Shown one piece after another: positions 21,991 through 31,665 of a stretch of 64,000 nt of DNA; within the stretch, counting starts at the first letter, position 1, and the number at the start of each line of letters is the position of its first letter. The position numbers and the translations under genes were made by a program. This stretch comes from Thelonectria olida (taxonomy: Eukaryota; Ascomycota; Sordariomycetes; Hypocreales; Nectriaceae): assembly GCA_020736575.1 (NCBI GenBank), contig JAGPYM010000006.1, positions 1-64,000 of the forward strand. Reading direction: 5' to 3'. The notes below the pieces were generated by a model that searched no databases, was not told the origin of the DNA, and worked only from the letters and a program-made list of their open reading frames with translations.

Positions 21991-22079
21991 TGCCTGGGTT
22001 AGAGTTAGCCTAGTTCTCATGAGCCCATAGACATACTTACCACAAGGCCGGCGACGTCGGTACTCAACTTGATATTCGG

Positions 22080-22410
22080 CATCTGTCATCGGAATAGCTT
22101 GCCAACAGGTGACGCGTCGCGGTCAGCAAGCAGTCGGTTGGGCATTTCTTCAACATCACTCACTTACGGGGGGGAAATCCTCGCGAATCTAGATCAAGGA
22201 TATATTTAATAAGAGTCTGTTCCTCTAGATCAGATAGTTTCCGCGAATAGGGCATAATATCGCGTCGAGTAGGAATACCATCGCGTCGGCGGCGTAGCGT
22301 TATATCAGAGACCTTGAAGATCTTTAAAGCCCGATAGGGAGTGAATTGAGGGTCATTCTGGAGGCTTGAAGGGCAAGATTGATATTTGCCTCATTAATTG
22401 ATAATGACAT
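22080..22410 (-). mobile_element. Fot1/pogo-type transposase N-terminal remnant
   Basis: The minus strand reads EANINLALQASRNDP, YRALKIFKVSDITLRRRRDG, IPTRRDIMPYSRKLSDLEEQ and YILDLDSRGFPPR, then VEEMPNRLLADRDASPVGK. These are the helix-turn-helix and CENP-B-like DNA-binding regions of Fot1/pogo (Tc1-mariner) transposases. The DDE catalytic part is absent and frame breaks are present. It abuts the LINE remnant, suggesting nested or stacked insertions. Confidence 0.75.
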
Positions 22411-23049
22411 AATGTGTGGTTGAGACAGTTAAGTTACAGGGTGGGGTTAGGTGGTTGGTGGAACATTTCACTGCTCGCTTGTGTGCGTTATGTATAATGC
22501 TAAATATACTATATCTCATTTAGAAGCAATAGATAAGTAAAAATCGAGTAGTTTATAGGGATAAATATTATCATTAAAGATAATAGTTGCCACCTATTGC
22601 CATAGGCTTAGCAAGCAGCTTCCAGTTAATTCCACATGGCATAAAAAAGGCATATAGAGCTTGCTCTAAAACCTCAAGCAGTAAGGACAACAACATGAAG
22701 AACACACAACGACGGTGCGACAAGACGGTCTTAGCTCTTATTTCAAGTTACAGGCTTATAAGCTCGGTTTAGGGACCGAAACTTGCCCTTATGCATCGTA
22801 GCGCGGGATTTGCAATACCGACTCTCGGTTCTTAGTTCGAAGCCGGGCTTCGTGGCTGATTTCTTAGCCCTGGTGTCCCAACGAAGGGAACTGTAAGATA
22901 GGGCCAACACAGACACACACGACTTTAACATGTTCGCACGGACGAGAGACCCTCTTAACGGTTGAGCCAAGATTATTAGTGTATGTATTAAGAAAATGGC
23001 TATGGTAAACCGTCCTATGAAGAATTATATACAAACTTGGGAGATGCTA
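22411..23049. other. Gene-free stretch
   Basis: A+T-leaning up to 22600, then normal composition. No gene recognised; a tRNA-like B-box segment near 22845 was considered and rejected. Confidence 0.4.
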
Positions 23050-24148
23050 TCAGAAGCCGCGAGTCGCGAGATGGACCTCGGACGACGACTTGGACAGGCT
23101 CTCCGGGTCGGCGACTTTGGCTACCCCTATTGTTGAATCTGCCGATGACTTGCCGTCTATGCTTCGTATCTCATCATATTGTCTGTGATCTCGCTTAACC
23201 ATAATCTCAGTCGTCATCATCACGCCACGATCCTGCTTGACATGTGAAGGGCATATTCCTTCTGAAGAGCGTTCCTCGCATCCATTAGCATATGCCTGAT
23301 AAGAGAAGTCGGCTCTAGGCCTATCGCCTGCATTGCTGACAAAGGTCTCCAGTGCAATTCCAGTCTTGTTATCGGTAGTCGTCCCTGTAGTTCGACTTCG
23401 GGGTCCAGAGCTGCCGTCCTTATTTCCAGTCGTCATCTCCACCAGGCGGTTCAGGATAGTGAACTCCAGCTTCAACTTGGCGCTATAAACGAAAGCCTTA
23501 TATGAGGTCTGGATCTTGTACTGATCGGCATACTCCAGACCCAAAATCGTGACATCGAGGAGGATAATGACAATATTGACGAAAATGAGGTGGTTCATTA
23601 GACGGCGGCTTGACTTGCATTTTCCCACTCTCTGCTCCAGTCTCACAAGTTTTACTGTTTCGAAGATGTAAAAGCTGGAGAGAATGACTTCCTGGTGAAG
23701 AAGATGGTGACTGGATCTTCTCCATAATAGAGAAAGGCTTCACCCACATCTCGGGACTGCTAGAGACAGAACCGTACGCCAGAGGAATGATAGTTCCGTG
23801 ACAAATCACAGCGTCGATAATAATCATCCATAAAATAATCCTAAGGCGCTTTCGGTTGCGCAGGACCAGATGAAGTCGAGACCATAGCACTAGCGACTGA
23901 CCCGTCACCATAGCGACCCATCCAGGGATAATCAAACTAAGAGCAAGATAACCCAATGAAGCCGGAGCGTAGTACTTGACGAGGAATCCAGCGCAGCAGA
24001 AGGGAATGCCCCAAGAGGCACATAGGCATGACCAAAAGTAGAGACCCGAATGCCGCTTAAACGTCCCAAAGATTATAATTGTAAGTTCGACGACATTATA
24101 AAGGGCGATGGCGAGAAAGACAAGGATAATAGGTTCGGTTGAAGACAT
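23050..24148 (-). pseudogene. DUF7703-type membrane protein with two 1-nt deletions
   Basis: The start at 24148 opens LYNVVELTIIIFGTFKRHSG, YFWSCLCASWGIPF, GQSLVLWSRLHLVL and PFSIMEKIQ, the helices of the DUF7703 family. At 23710-23690 the frame breaks twice: VTIFFT lies in a second frame and QEVILSSFYIFETVKLVRLE in a third. Comparison with the intact paralogue at 26070 shows one base lost at CCAG(G)TC and one at ACC(C)AGG. The third frame then runs on cleanly (NIVIILLDVTILGLEYAD, LKLEFTILNRLVEM) to a 110-residue hydrophilic tail and stop at 23050. The lesions fall in homopolymers about 20 bp apart, so assembly error is a real alternative; if so the gene is intact with a longer tail than its paralogue. 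Confidence 0.75.
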
Positions 24149-26069
24149 TTTGTGGGAAGGGATGGGCCGTCTGGCTGTAGTTGTTGATATTAAAATGTTC
24201 AATGTTGAATAAAAGATAACCCGAGGATAGGGCCTCCGGATCGATGCGGGTGTTAAAGTCAAATGCAGGCATAAAGGCAGCGATAGAAGATCTTCAGTCA
24301 TCCGTCAAGACGGGAACTATGAGGATATATATCCTGTGCAGGTGCGAAGGTGCTAGTAGGGTCACTCACAGGGATCTAATCCAATCATAAACAGCAAGTT
24401 AAGAGTACTGGCACCTTCACACTATACAGGAGATGGGAGCCACGGCCCATGTTCTCAGTCCCGTCGATAGTCTTGGATCAAAGGCACACTAACCCAGCGG
24501 CGCGGCTAGCCAGGCTAGGATAGGGCATTCCTTCAAGCCCCAATGCCCAAGGTACCGATTAAGATTGCTTCTCAGGCTCTCTAACGTCGAGGGGTCGAGG
24601 TACGAGGCACATGTGCAGCCTTCGAAATACGTACGCGTGACTCCTCGTCTTCCGCCACCTTCAGCCACCTTCAGCCAGTAGAGGTCTCGATCCATCCATT
24701 CAGCCCACTAATGGCCTGGCTGGTTTCGGAAGCTCGGCTAACATGCATTTGGTATAGACTATGACATGCGGGCTGGATTGCGGGTTAGGCTGCCAGACAC
24801 CAGAGCCTACTACGGCATCGTTCGACTCATACGACGCACTCGTCCCCGGGTGCGGCGGACAAGGTGTGAGGGGTTGCGGCCGGGCTAGTAATAGAGTTTA
24901 TAGACGCGTCGATCATAGCCCTACGGCGAATTGGAACATCACACTTGTTGGCTATTATGTGCGTGGCTGAAGTCGACACGGTGCTCGGATTATCCACCCA
25001 GACCCCGGACAGAGCCAGGACCCCGGAAGAGACCCGAGGTAGGTTCTACATATTTTCTAGTTCTGGGGTGAACCCTAGAGATTTTAAGCGTTATCGACTG
25101 CTGCTGAGACAAAGGCTAATAAGTGTAAGCGTACCAAGTGAACAACGCGAGGAAGAAAACCGAGGTAAATAAGGATGTGGAGGCGGAGCAGATCGCCAAT
25201 CAACAGTAACTTTGCATTCGATCTGAGGTCTCGCACATGTGGCAAATTAATATGGCCTTTTGTCCACCCGCCACTGAGCTCTCAGACCACGAAGGTCTGG
25301 TGAAAAACTTGCTTGCCCATGTATATTCGTAATAGTTTGACTTGCATATTGCCCAGATAATCAAAGGAAAGCCACCTCTCCGTTCTAGAACCAATGCAGC
25401 AGGAGAGAAGCATCCCAGTAGTACTACGTAGTACTGAGTCGTCGCCCTGGTCGTGATGGTGGCAGATGCATGAAATGTCTCTAAGCCTCACTAAAGTAGC
25501 AGATTCGTGCCCAAGATGCATTTTGTGCTTGGTAGTCTAAATTTCCCATGTCTCAGAGCGCGCATTCAGTCTCCGCATTCACTCTCATCTCCACCCAACC
25601 CTGTGTCGCCAAGGACCCCGACCCCAGACCCTCGGCTCCGTCCGCTAGGTTCGGACAGGACGAGTCAGTCCACCGTCACTGGGGCGCATGTGGCGTCGAG
25701 GCAAAAGATGCTGAGTGCGCACTGTGCAGCGCTGGCATCCGTTCCGTTGGGCTTGTCGATTTTTGACACACCTTCCAGGCGATTGGCAGTCATCCGAAGA
25801 GCGACTTGCAGTAGTCGAAGTTGGTTGCCTGCTTCGTGCGAATTACTTCATATTCCGTAACTTACCTGGTAGCCCTTGGGACGCCTAGAAGTCTCCATGG
25901 TGGGTGGCTAGACTAGGAGTCGAGATAGTGTACTTAGGGTCATAAGCTCCCAACCATTATCCCTGAGAGCCTCAATGTTTATTCAAACCTCCTTCTCGAC
26001 ACAGCTGGCGGTGCCATTGCCAGTCTAGACACTGATGAGGACCCGTTAGACAGATCCTCTTCCTCCAGC
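24149..26069. other. Gene-free interval between the divergent DUF7703 paralogues
   Basis: About 1.9 kb. It includes a short direct repeat (TTCAGCCACC, near 24657-24680) and several short unsupported frames (for example 25507-25860). Nothing else recognised. Confidence 0.45.
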
Positions 26070-26888
26070 ATGGCCATCGACAAGGGCAACACCAAAACCC
26101 AGGTCGTGACAGGGGCGATAGGGTACGCCATCGTGTCCATGAATAGTGTCGCCCTCTACAACGTGATCGAGCTTACCTTTATCCTCTGGTTCTACTTCAA
26201 GCGCCACTCCGGCCTGTACTTCTGGTCCTTCGTCGTCGCCACGTATGGCATCGCCGTCGCCTCCACGGGCTTCTTGATCAAGTTCAAGGCGCCGCAGGCT
26301 GGTGGCTACCTCTACGTCACCTTCATCGCGGTCGGATGGGCAGCCATGATGACAGGTCAGTCAATGGTCCTTTGGTCTCGGCTGCACCTTATTCTATGGG
26401 ATAAGACCATGCTGCGGCTGATTCTGTACATGATCATTTTCGATGCTATCACCATGCTTGTGCCGACTATTATCATGGCGTACGGCGCCAACTCCGACAA
26501 CCCCGACCCATGGGCGAAGCCGTACAGCATCTACGAGAAGATCCAGGTCTCCGTCTTCTTCATCCAGGAACTCATCATCTCCTCACTTTATATTAGAGAA
26601 GCTGTCAAGCTCGCCCGACTGCAGTCTGCGATACGGAATGGCAGGAATTGGCGGCCACCGATGATCCGCCTTATTGCTGTCAACATCATCATTATCCTTC
26701 TGGATATCACGATCCTCGGCCTTGAGTATGCCAACTACTACAACATCCAGACCGCTTATAAAGCCCTGGCGTACAGTATCAAACTCAAGATGGAGTTCAC
26801 CATTCTCAACCGGCTCAAGGATATGGCGACGGCGCAAGAGGACTCCAGCTCCGGTTTGTTCACCAACTCGGATACTCGCCATCAGTAA
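26070..26888 (+). CDS. DUF7703 integral membrane protein (272 aa)
   Basis: A single intact exon. Seven or so hydrophobic helices with the family marks ALYNVIELTFILWFYFKRHS, GLYFWSFVVATYGI, GWAAMMTGQSMVLWSRLHLI, WAKPYSIYEKIQ, FFIQELIISSLYIREAVKLA, NIIIILLDITILGLEYANYY and LKMEFTILNRL. DUF7703 proteins are found across Pezizomycotina with a GPCR-like topology and no established ligand or function. The hydrophilic tail is short. The paralogue at 23050-24148 points the other way and carries frame lesions; the two differ enough that duplication is not recent. Confidence 0.85.
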   Translation: MAIDKGNTKTQVVTGAIGYAIVSMNSVALYNVIELTFILWFYFKRHSGLYFWSFVVATYGIAVASTGFLIKFKAPQAGGYLYVTFIAVGWAAMMTGQSMVLWSRLHLILWDKTMLRLILYMIIFDAITMLVPTIIMAYGANSDNPDPWAKPYSIYEKIQVSVFFIQELIISSLYIREAVKLARLQSAIRNGRNWRPPMIRLIAVNIIIILLDITILGLEYANYYNIQTAYKALAYSIKLKMEFTILNRLKDMATAQEDSSSGLFTNSDTRHQ

Positions 26889-27662
26889 AAGGCAGCCGTA
26901 ACCGGCATAGAGATGGCCAGCTTCAGCCGGGAGCACCCGTTTCCCAACCCGGCGCCAGCCGTTTTGTGTTAGGCGTACGCTCAAGGAGGGAACATTAGCC
27001 GTGAACTTGAAGGGCACAAGAACGGGAGAAAATGCAACGGGGAAAACGAGGTGGTCATAACGACCGAAGTTGTAGTATGTCGGGAGAGCCGACAAGAATC
27101 CAACATGGACCGAGGCGGTGCTGGCTTTGATTCATTTGCCACGGGGTCTGCAAGATGAAGGACAGCGAGGGCATATCCAAATCGTCGTCGGAGAGAGTCT
27201 GATCTCTGATCGAACCTGTACTCAAGGACCATATGGGGGCTTGAGTCTGGCACGGCTGAATTTCCAGCCACACTGCAGCCCCTAATGAACGCCAGCTGTT
27301 TCGCCACAACTCTAAGAAGCCTCAGATGACCAGGCGGGCATGTATATAGTATGTCACCGTTTGCGGATTGTGTCTAGGCCGGACACACCTTCATTCTTGA
27401 GGCGCAATATTGGTTCTGGCAGATGCTTGAATTGTTCAAGTGTCAGAGAAGCATGAAGTCCAGTCTCGGCTTCGCGATTTGCCCCCCGCAAGAAAGCAGG
27501 GGCAGTGCAGGACCTGAGCCGCGGCGGCGACAATTGCGAGGCATCTTATTGGATCCCCCGCGTGCACGATTCATGGCTCTGCATATGATTTTTGCCCTGC
27601 GACACTCAACATCTGTCAGACCGAGGATGTCACGGCCCGTGACGGAGACCTGCATTAGAAGT
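26889..27662. other. Gene-free stretch
   Basis: Minus-strand frames at 27309-26981 have no recognisable motif. No gene supported. Confidence 0.4.
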
Positions 27663-27810
27663 CACGTGTGAACACCGAGCCCCACAAATTTCGCCCAATA
27701 ACAAAAGGTTCACTCGGGATCGTAAGTGAACCATCGTGAACCAGCATCTATCTGATCACGATGTTCACAAGATGAACCACCGTGAACTCTCAGAGACAAC
27801 CAGTATATAA
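27663..27810 (+). promoter_or_regulatory. GTGAAC cluster followed by a TATA box
   Basis: CACGTG at 27663, then GTGAAC on either strand at 27668, 27708, 27726, 27736, 27763 and 27782, plus ATGAACC at 27772. TATATAA follows at 27804-27810. The region ahead reads like a leader. It could be the promoter of a small gene at 27983 or the U3 region of a solo LTR beginning TGTGAACACC. Confidence 0.5.
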
Positions 27811-27982
27811 ACACATTCATTTAGCACACTAGATAGACACGGCTACTCCAGCTTTCAATACAACTTGGTTACACTCATCTACTTTGAGCACATTACCAGA
27901 CGTAACACCTTTGTTCATTGCTCAGAACCGTTAACGCCCTGATCTCTCTGCCAACACAAACCTAGAACAGTCTAGTCTACCG

Positions 27983-28225
27983 TTGGGAATCGACCAGATC
28001 GTTACAGAGAAGGAAAGCCTAGCCGACATGACTGAGAAAGTGGCAAAAAGCAGGAAACACGTCTTCCACAACAAGAACACAGACATTCACAACATCTCTC
28101 CAAGAAGAACTGATCAATTTAATAACCTCTCTTCGAGGCACATATCATCGTATATTGCCTGTGAAGGTCTTATCTATCGAACCCCTCGACTTGAGCCGCT
28201 AGCTTTATCCGCGCGAGTCCGATAA
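27983..28225 (+). CDS. Possible small ORF (80 aa) downstream of the GTGAAC promoter
   Basis: ATG at 27983 opens an 80-codon, highly charged frame about 170 bp after the TATA box. A different frame over the same bases reads QEELINLITSLRGTYHRI and SIEPLDLSR, then stop, then DNIVRDPPATL, which looks at least as coding-like. Either may be the leading part of a retroelement gag. No family recognised. Confidence 0.2.
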   Translation: MGIDQIVTEKESLADMTEKVAKSRKHVFHNKNTDIHNISPRRTDQFNNLSSRHISSYIACEGLIYRTPRLEPLALSARVR

Positions 28226-28779
28226 CATCGTTCGAGATCCGCCCGCCACACTCTATACTACTTCATGCTGGCATCTTGACACTGTATTTGGGTAAGTTTC
28301 CCGAGTAGCGTACTAACGGCCAGCTAATAGAAGGTTGAATTTGTTGCCGTAGTGGCAGAATGGATCCCCGAATATAACTTAATTGATGCAAACGCGCGGT
28401 TGACGCGAGGTTGTTCTGTTGGGGGAAGAGTCATGGTTGTATAGTGGCCAGGGGCACCCGAGCCCATGCCCGTCTGTGAGCGCAGCTGAGGCTGTGGCTC
28501 ACGGAGAGCTAACCCATTTAGTGGCCCGGGCATGTCGATCGCGACCGTTAGTAAATTGTCATCGACTTAAGACAACGCCTCATGTCACTCCTGAGGTGGC
28601 ACTTGATCCTTTTGGAGTAAGCAAGTATAGCAGGGAAGTTATCAGCAATAACTTTACACCAAATGATACTCATATAATAGCTGCCCAACCCGTGACATCT
28701 TCAACCTGTTAATCAAGAACCCTCTAACCCTCTCGAGTAACCTCATCGTTAGCTCCTGACCATCCCCCAACGTCTTTTC
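28226..28779. other. Gene-free stretch
   Basis: No supported gene or RNA. Confidence 0.4.
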
Positions 28780-29238
28780 TTGTCACGAGGAAGAGTTTGA
28801 TCATTTCCTTTTGCGCCTTCTCACTTAGCTTGAAGAGCTTTCCGGTTCCCGCATCTTGACCGCTCTATCGAGGCTCTTTGCAGCGAGAAGTTGGGATCGC
28901 GCTTGTTGAGCCAGTAGAACTAGTCCAAGACACTAGCTCCCTCTTCCTCGAGAGAAGCGCTGGAGCGAAACAAGTCCTAGAGACTGATCCATCTCTCGAC
29001 CTCCCTGAATGACGCACCCTTTTTCGGGTACTTTGAGGCCATCGAGCGCGCTGCCTGGGAGATGCAGCTCTTCGAGGATGGTAATTCTTTTGCCTGGCAT
29101 TTGCGCATCTCGAACAAGGAAGGCAGCTGTTGACAGACCTGCTAGGCCAGAGCCAACGATCCAAGCCCTCTTGTTCTCAAGGCTCTCAGGGTTGGGTGGC
29201 CGGGCAAAGGCATCATAGTCGCCACTGCTGTAGTACAT
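28780..29238 (-). pseudogene. Oleate hydratase N-terminal pseudogene
   Basis: The start at 29238 reads [20 protein letters not shown], then the FAD-binding [40 protein letters not shown] and CVIQGGREM. This is the unmistakable N-terminus of oleate hydratase (myosin-cross-reactive-antigen family, FAD-dependent addition of water to oleate double bonds). After REMD the frame shifts: [18 protein letters not shown] follows in another frame, then a TAG at the Glu position before FYWLNKRDPNFSLQRAS. Pieces such as LSEKAQKEMIKLFLVTR continue in further frames, and then the gene ends. Only about 150 of the usual 550-600 residues remain. It lies beside a large RIP block. Confidence 0.85.
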
Positions 29239-29599
29239 TGTAATGAATAATTATGAATTCGCATGCGTGGCAAAGTAATGACTCGTCCCTCTCTTGCTGA
29301 CGACTACCAATACCACCATCCATCTTCATGTGAAAGCAATTTTATACCACAGCATCTCATGATCAGAACAAAGTTATTAGCCCATTCCTCGTCATTAGCA
29401 TCATATCATATTCAGGTCCCCGGAATGCGCTGTCGCATCCGCTTGGACTTCTCGAATTGTGGGTCTGGTCCGAAATCCAACGGCGGAGAAGCTAATGCGA
29501 AGGGTGTAGTGTCAGGGGGATAAGGTTCCAAGTTTTAAACGTCTTTTTAAAATTCCCGGTTGCGGACTATTTGGGTGGGAGTTGTTTAAGACTTAAGAG
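29239..29599. other. Gene-free stretch
   Basis: Upstream flank of the oleate hydratase remnant; nothing else seen. Confidence 0.45.
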
Positions 29600-31665
29600 G
29601 TGTCTCGAATTGTTAGTATATATAATAAATGCTTAAAAAGGTATTACTTTAATATTAAAAATATTATATAATTAATAGAACTAATTAAAATAGAAATAAA
29701 AGCCCTTCCTTTTCCTAATTAAATTACCCTTTCCCCTCTAATAATACCTTTAAAAATAAATAATAATAATCTTAAAAGCTATTAAAAATAGCATATAACT
29801 AATAAGCAACTATAAAATATACTTTTAGCCTTTTAATAGTAATCTTATAAGAGCTTATTAAAATAGGCTTTAATATAATTAAATAAGTATTACTATTATT
29901 TAGGCTTAAATATTAGTAAAAGATTATAATAAAATTAGATATTAAATATATAAGCTAGGCCTAATATATATTAAATAGAGTAGAAAGCTTAAAAAGGAGG
30001 AAAAAATCATACTAATAATCTTTAGTTATAAGATTCTATTTCTTTCTAATCTCTTTTTAAATATATTAAATATAATTTCCTAAATTTAAAAAAAGAAATG
30101 CTTATTATAAAAGTTAGCTAAAAAGCTAGTAATAGAATAGCCTCTAAATTGAGAAGAAAGATGTTTTTTTAATATAAATATCTAGTAGGAAATAGATTTA
30201 ATAGTTAATTTAAATTTAGTCTATATCTGCTAATAAAAGCAGCGGAATTAAAAGATAACCCTATTATAACTAATTATAATAATAAGCTATATTAGTAAAA
30301 AAATAGAAATAGTTACTAGTATTAGGGTTAATAGACAGACTGGAGCCTAAGTGGAGGCATTATTAGGGTTAATAAATAGGTTAGTACTTAGGGTGGAGGT
30401 ATTATTAGGGTTTTAAACGGACGGGGCTGGCGCCTAGAGTTAATATTAGAATTTTACTTTAGCCCTAAGGCCTAACAAGTTTATAAGTAAGTTTAATAGA
30501 TTAAAATTATCTAGTTAGATATATAATTTATAATATATTTATTATATTTTATAATTATATAATAATAGTAATTTTAATAGTAATTTTAATAAGGAATAAA
30601 TAGTTATAATATATTATAAATTAAAAATAATAATAATAATAAAATACTTTTTATAATAAAAGTGTAAATTAAATAGTATTTAATAATATAAAATATAACT
30701 ATTTATAAGTTTTTTATTATAATTATATAAAAAAGAAATATTTTAAAAATAAATATAAAAGTTTTAATAAAATTAATTAAAAGTTTAATTATATTTTAAA
30801 TAGTAAATATTATTTATATAATATTAATTTATAAAAAAAAGAAATTAGTAATAATATAATATAATTATAATTAATTTAAAGTTATACTTAATTAAATTAC
30901 TTTTAATAATAATAGTTTATATTATTAAAAAGAATTTTAATATTTTTAATTATTTTATTTTTTAAATTATAAAAAAATAAATTAAATATGTAAAAATAAA
31001 AATATAAATATAGTTTTTATATTAAGCTATTTTATAAAATTAAAAAATAAAAGAATTTTAAAACTTTTAAATATAAATATTTATATTTTTATATATATAA
31101 ATAGCTATTAATATATTTTTTATATAAATATAGTTTTTAAAAGGTACTAATTAGTAATTAATAAATTTATATATTTTATTAAAAATATTTATTATTAATT
31201 TTAAGTTAAAAATTATAAAGTATTTAAAAGGGTAAAAGTTATAATTAAATATTATAATAAAGCTATATATTATTAAATAAATTATTTTAATATATATTAT
31301 ATTTTATTTAAATTATTTATTTTTTATAATTTTATTCTTTTTTAATAAAACTATTAAACTTTTTTAATACACTTAATATTTATTTTAAAGTAATTAATTA
31401 TTAATTATTATATTTTTTTATTTAGTTTTTATATTTTACTTTTTTAATTAGAAAGTAAATACTAATAATCTTTTTAATTATAAAAATTAAAATTCTTTTT
31501 ATAAATTATACTATTAGAATTAAATTTAATATAAAACTTTTTTTCTATTTTAATAATATACTATTTCTTTTTCTTTTTTATACTATTATTATAATTATAA
31601 TAAATATATTAATAGAAATTATAAAATATTTTAAAACAATAAAATTAAAGCTATAATAGTACAAA
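29600..31665. repeat. 2-kb RIP-type A+T block with interspersed TTAGGG motifs
   Basis: Very high A+T, TA-rich, no reading frame. Within it, 30325-30475 is less mutated and holds TATTAGGGTT three times (about 30328, 30360 and 30408) in an imperfect repeat. The block ends exactly where the GTPase coding frame becomes readable (31666), so part of that gene was inside the mutated zone. Confidence 0.8.

Noticed and set aside
22760..22870. tRNA-like segment with a GCTTCGAACT B-box resemblance
   Set aside because: No cloverleaf could be folded by eye and the A-box is missing.
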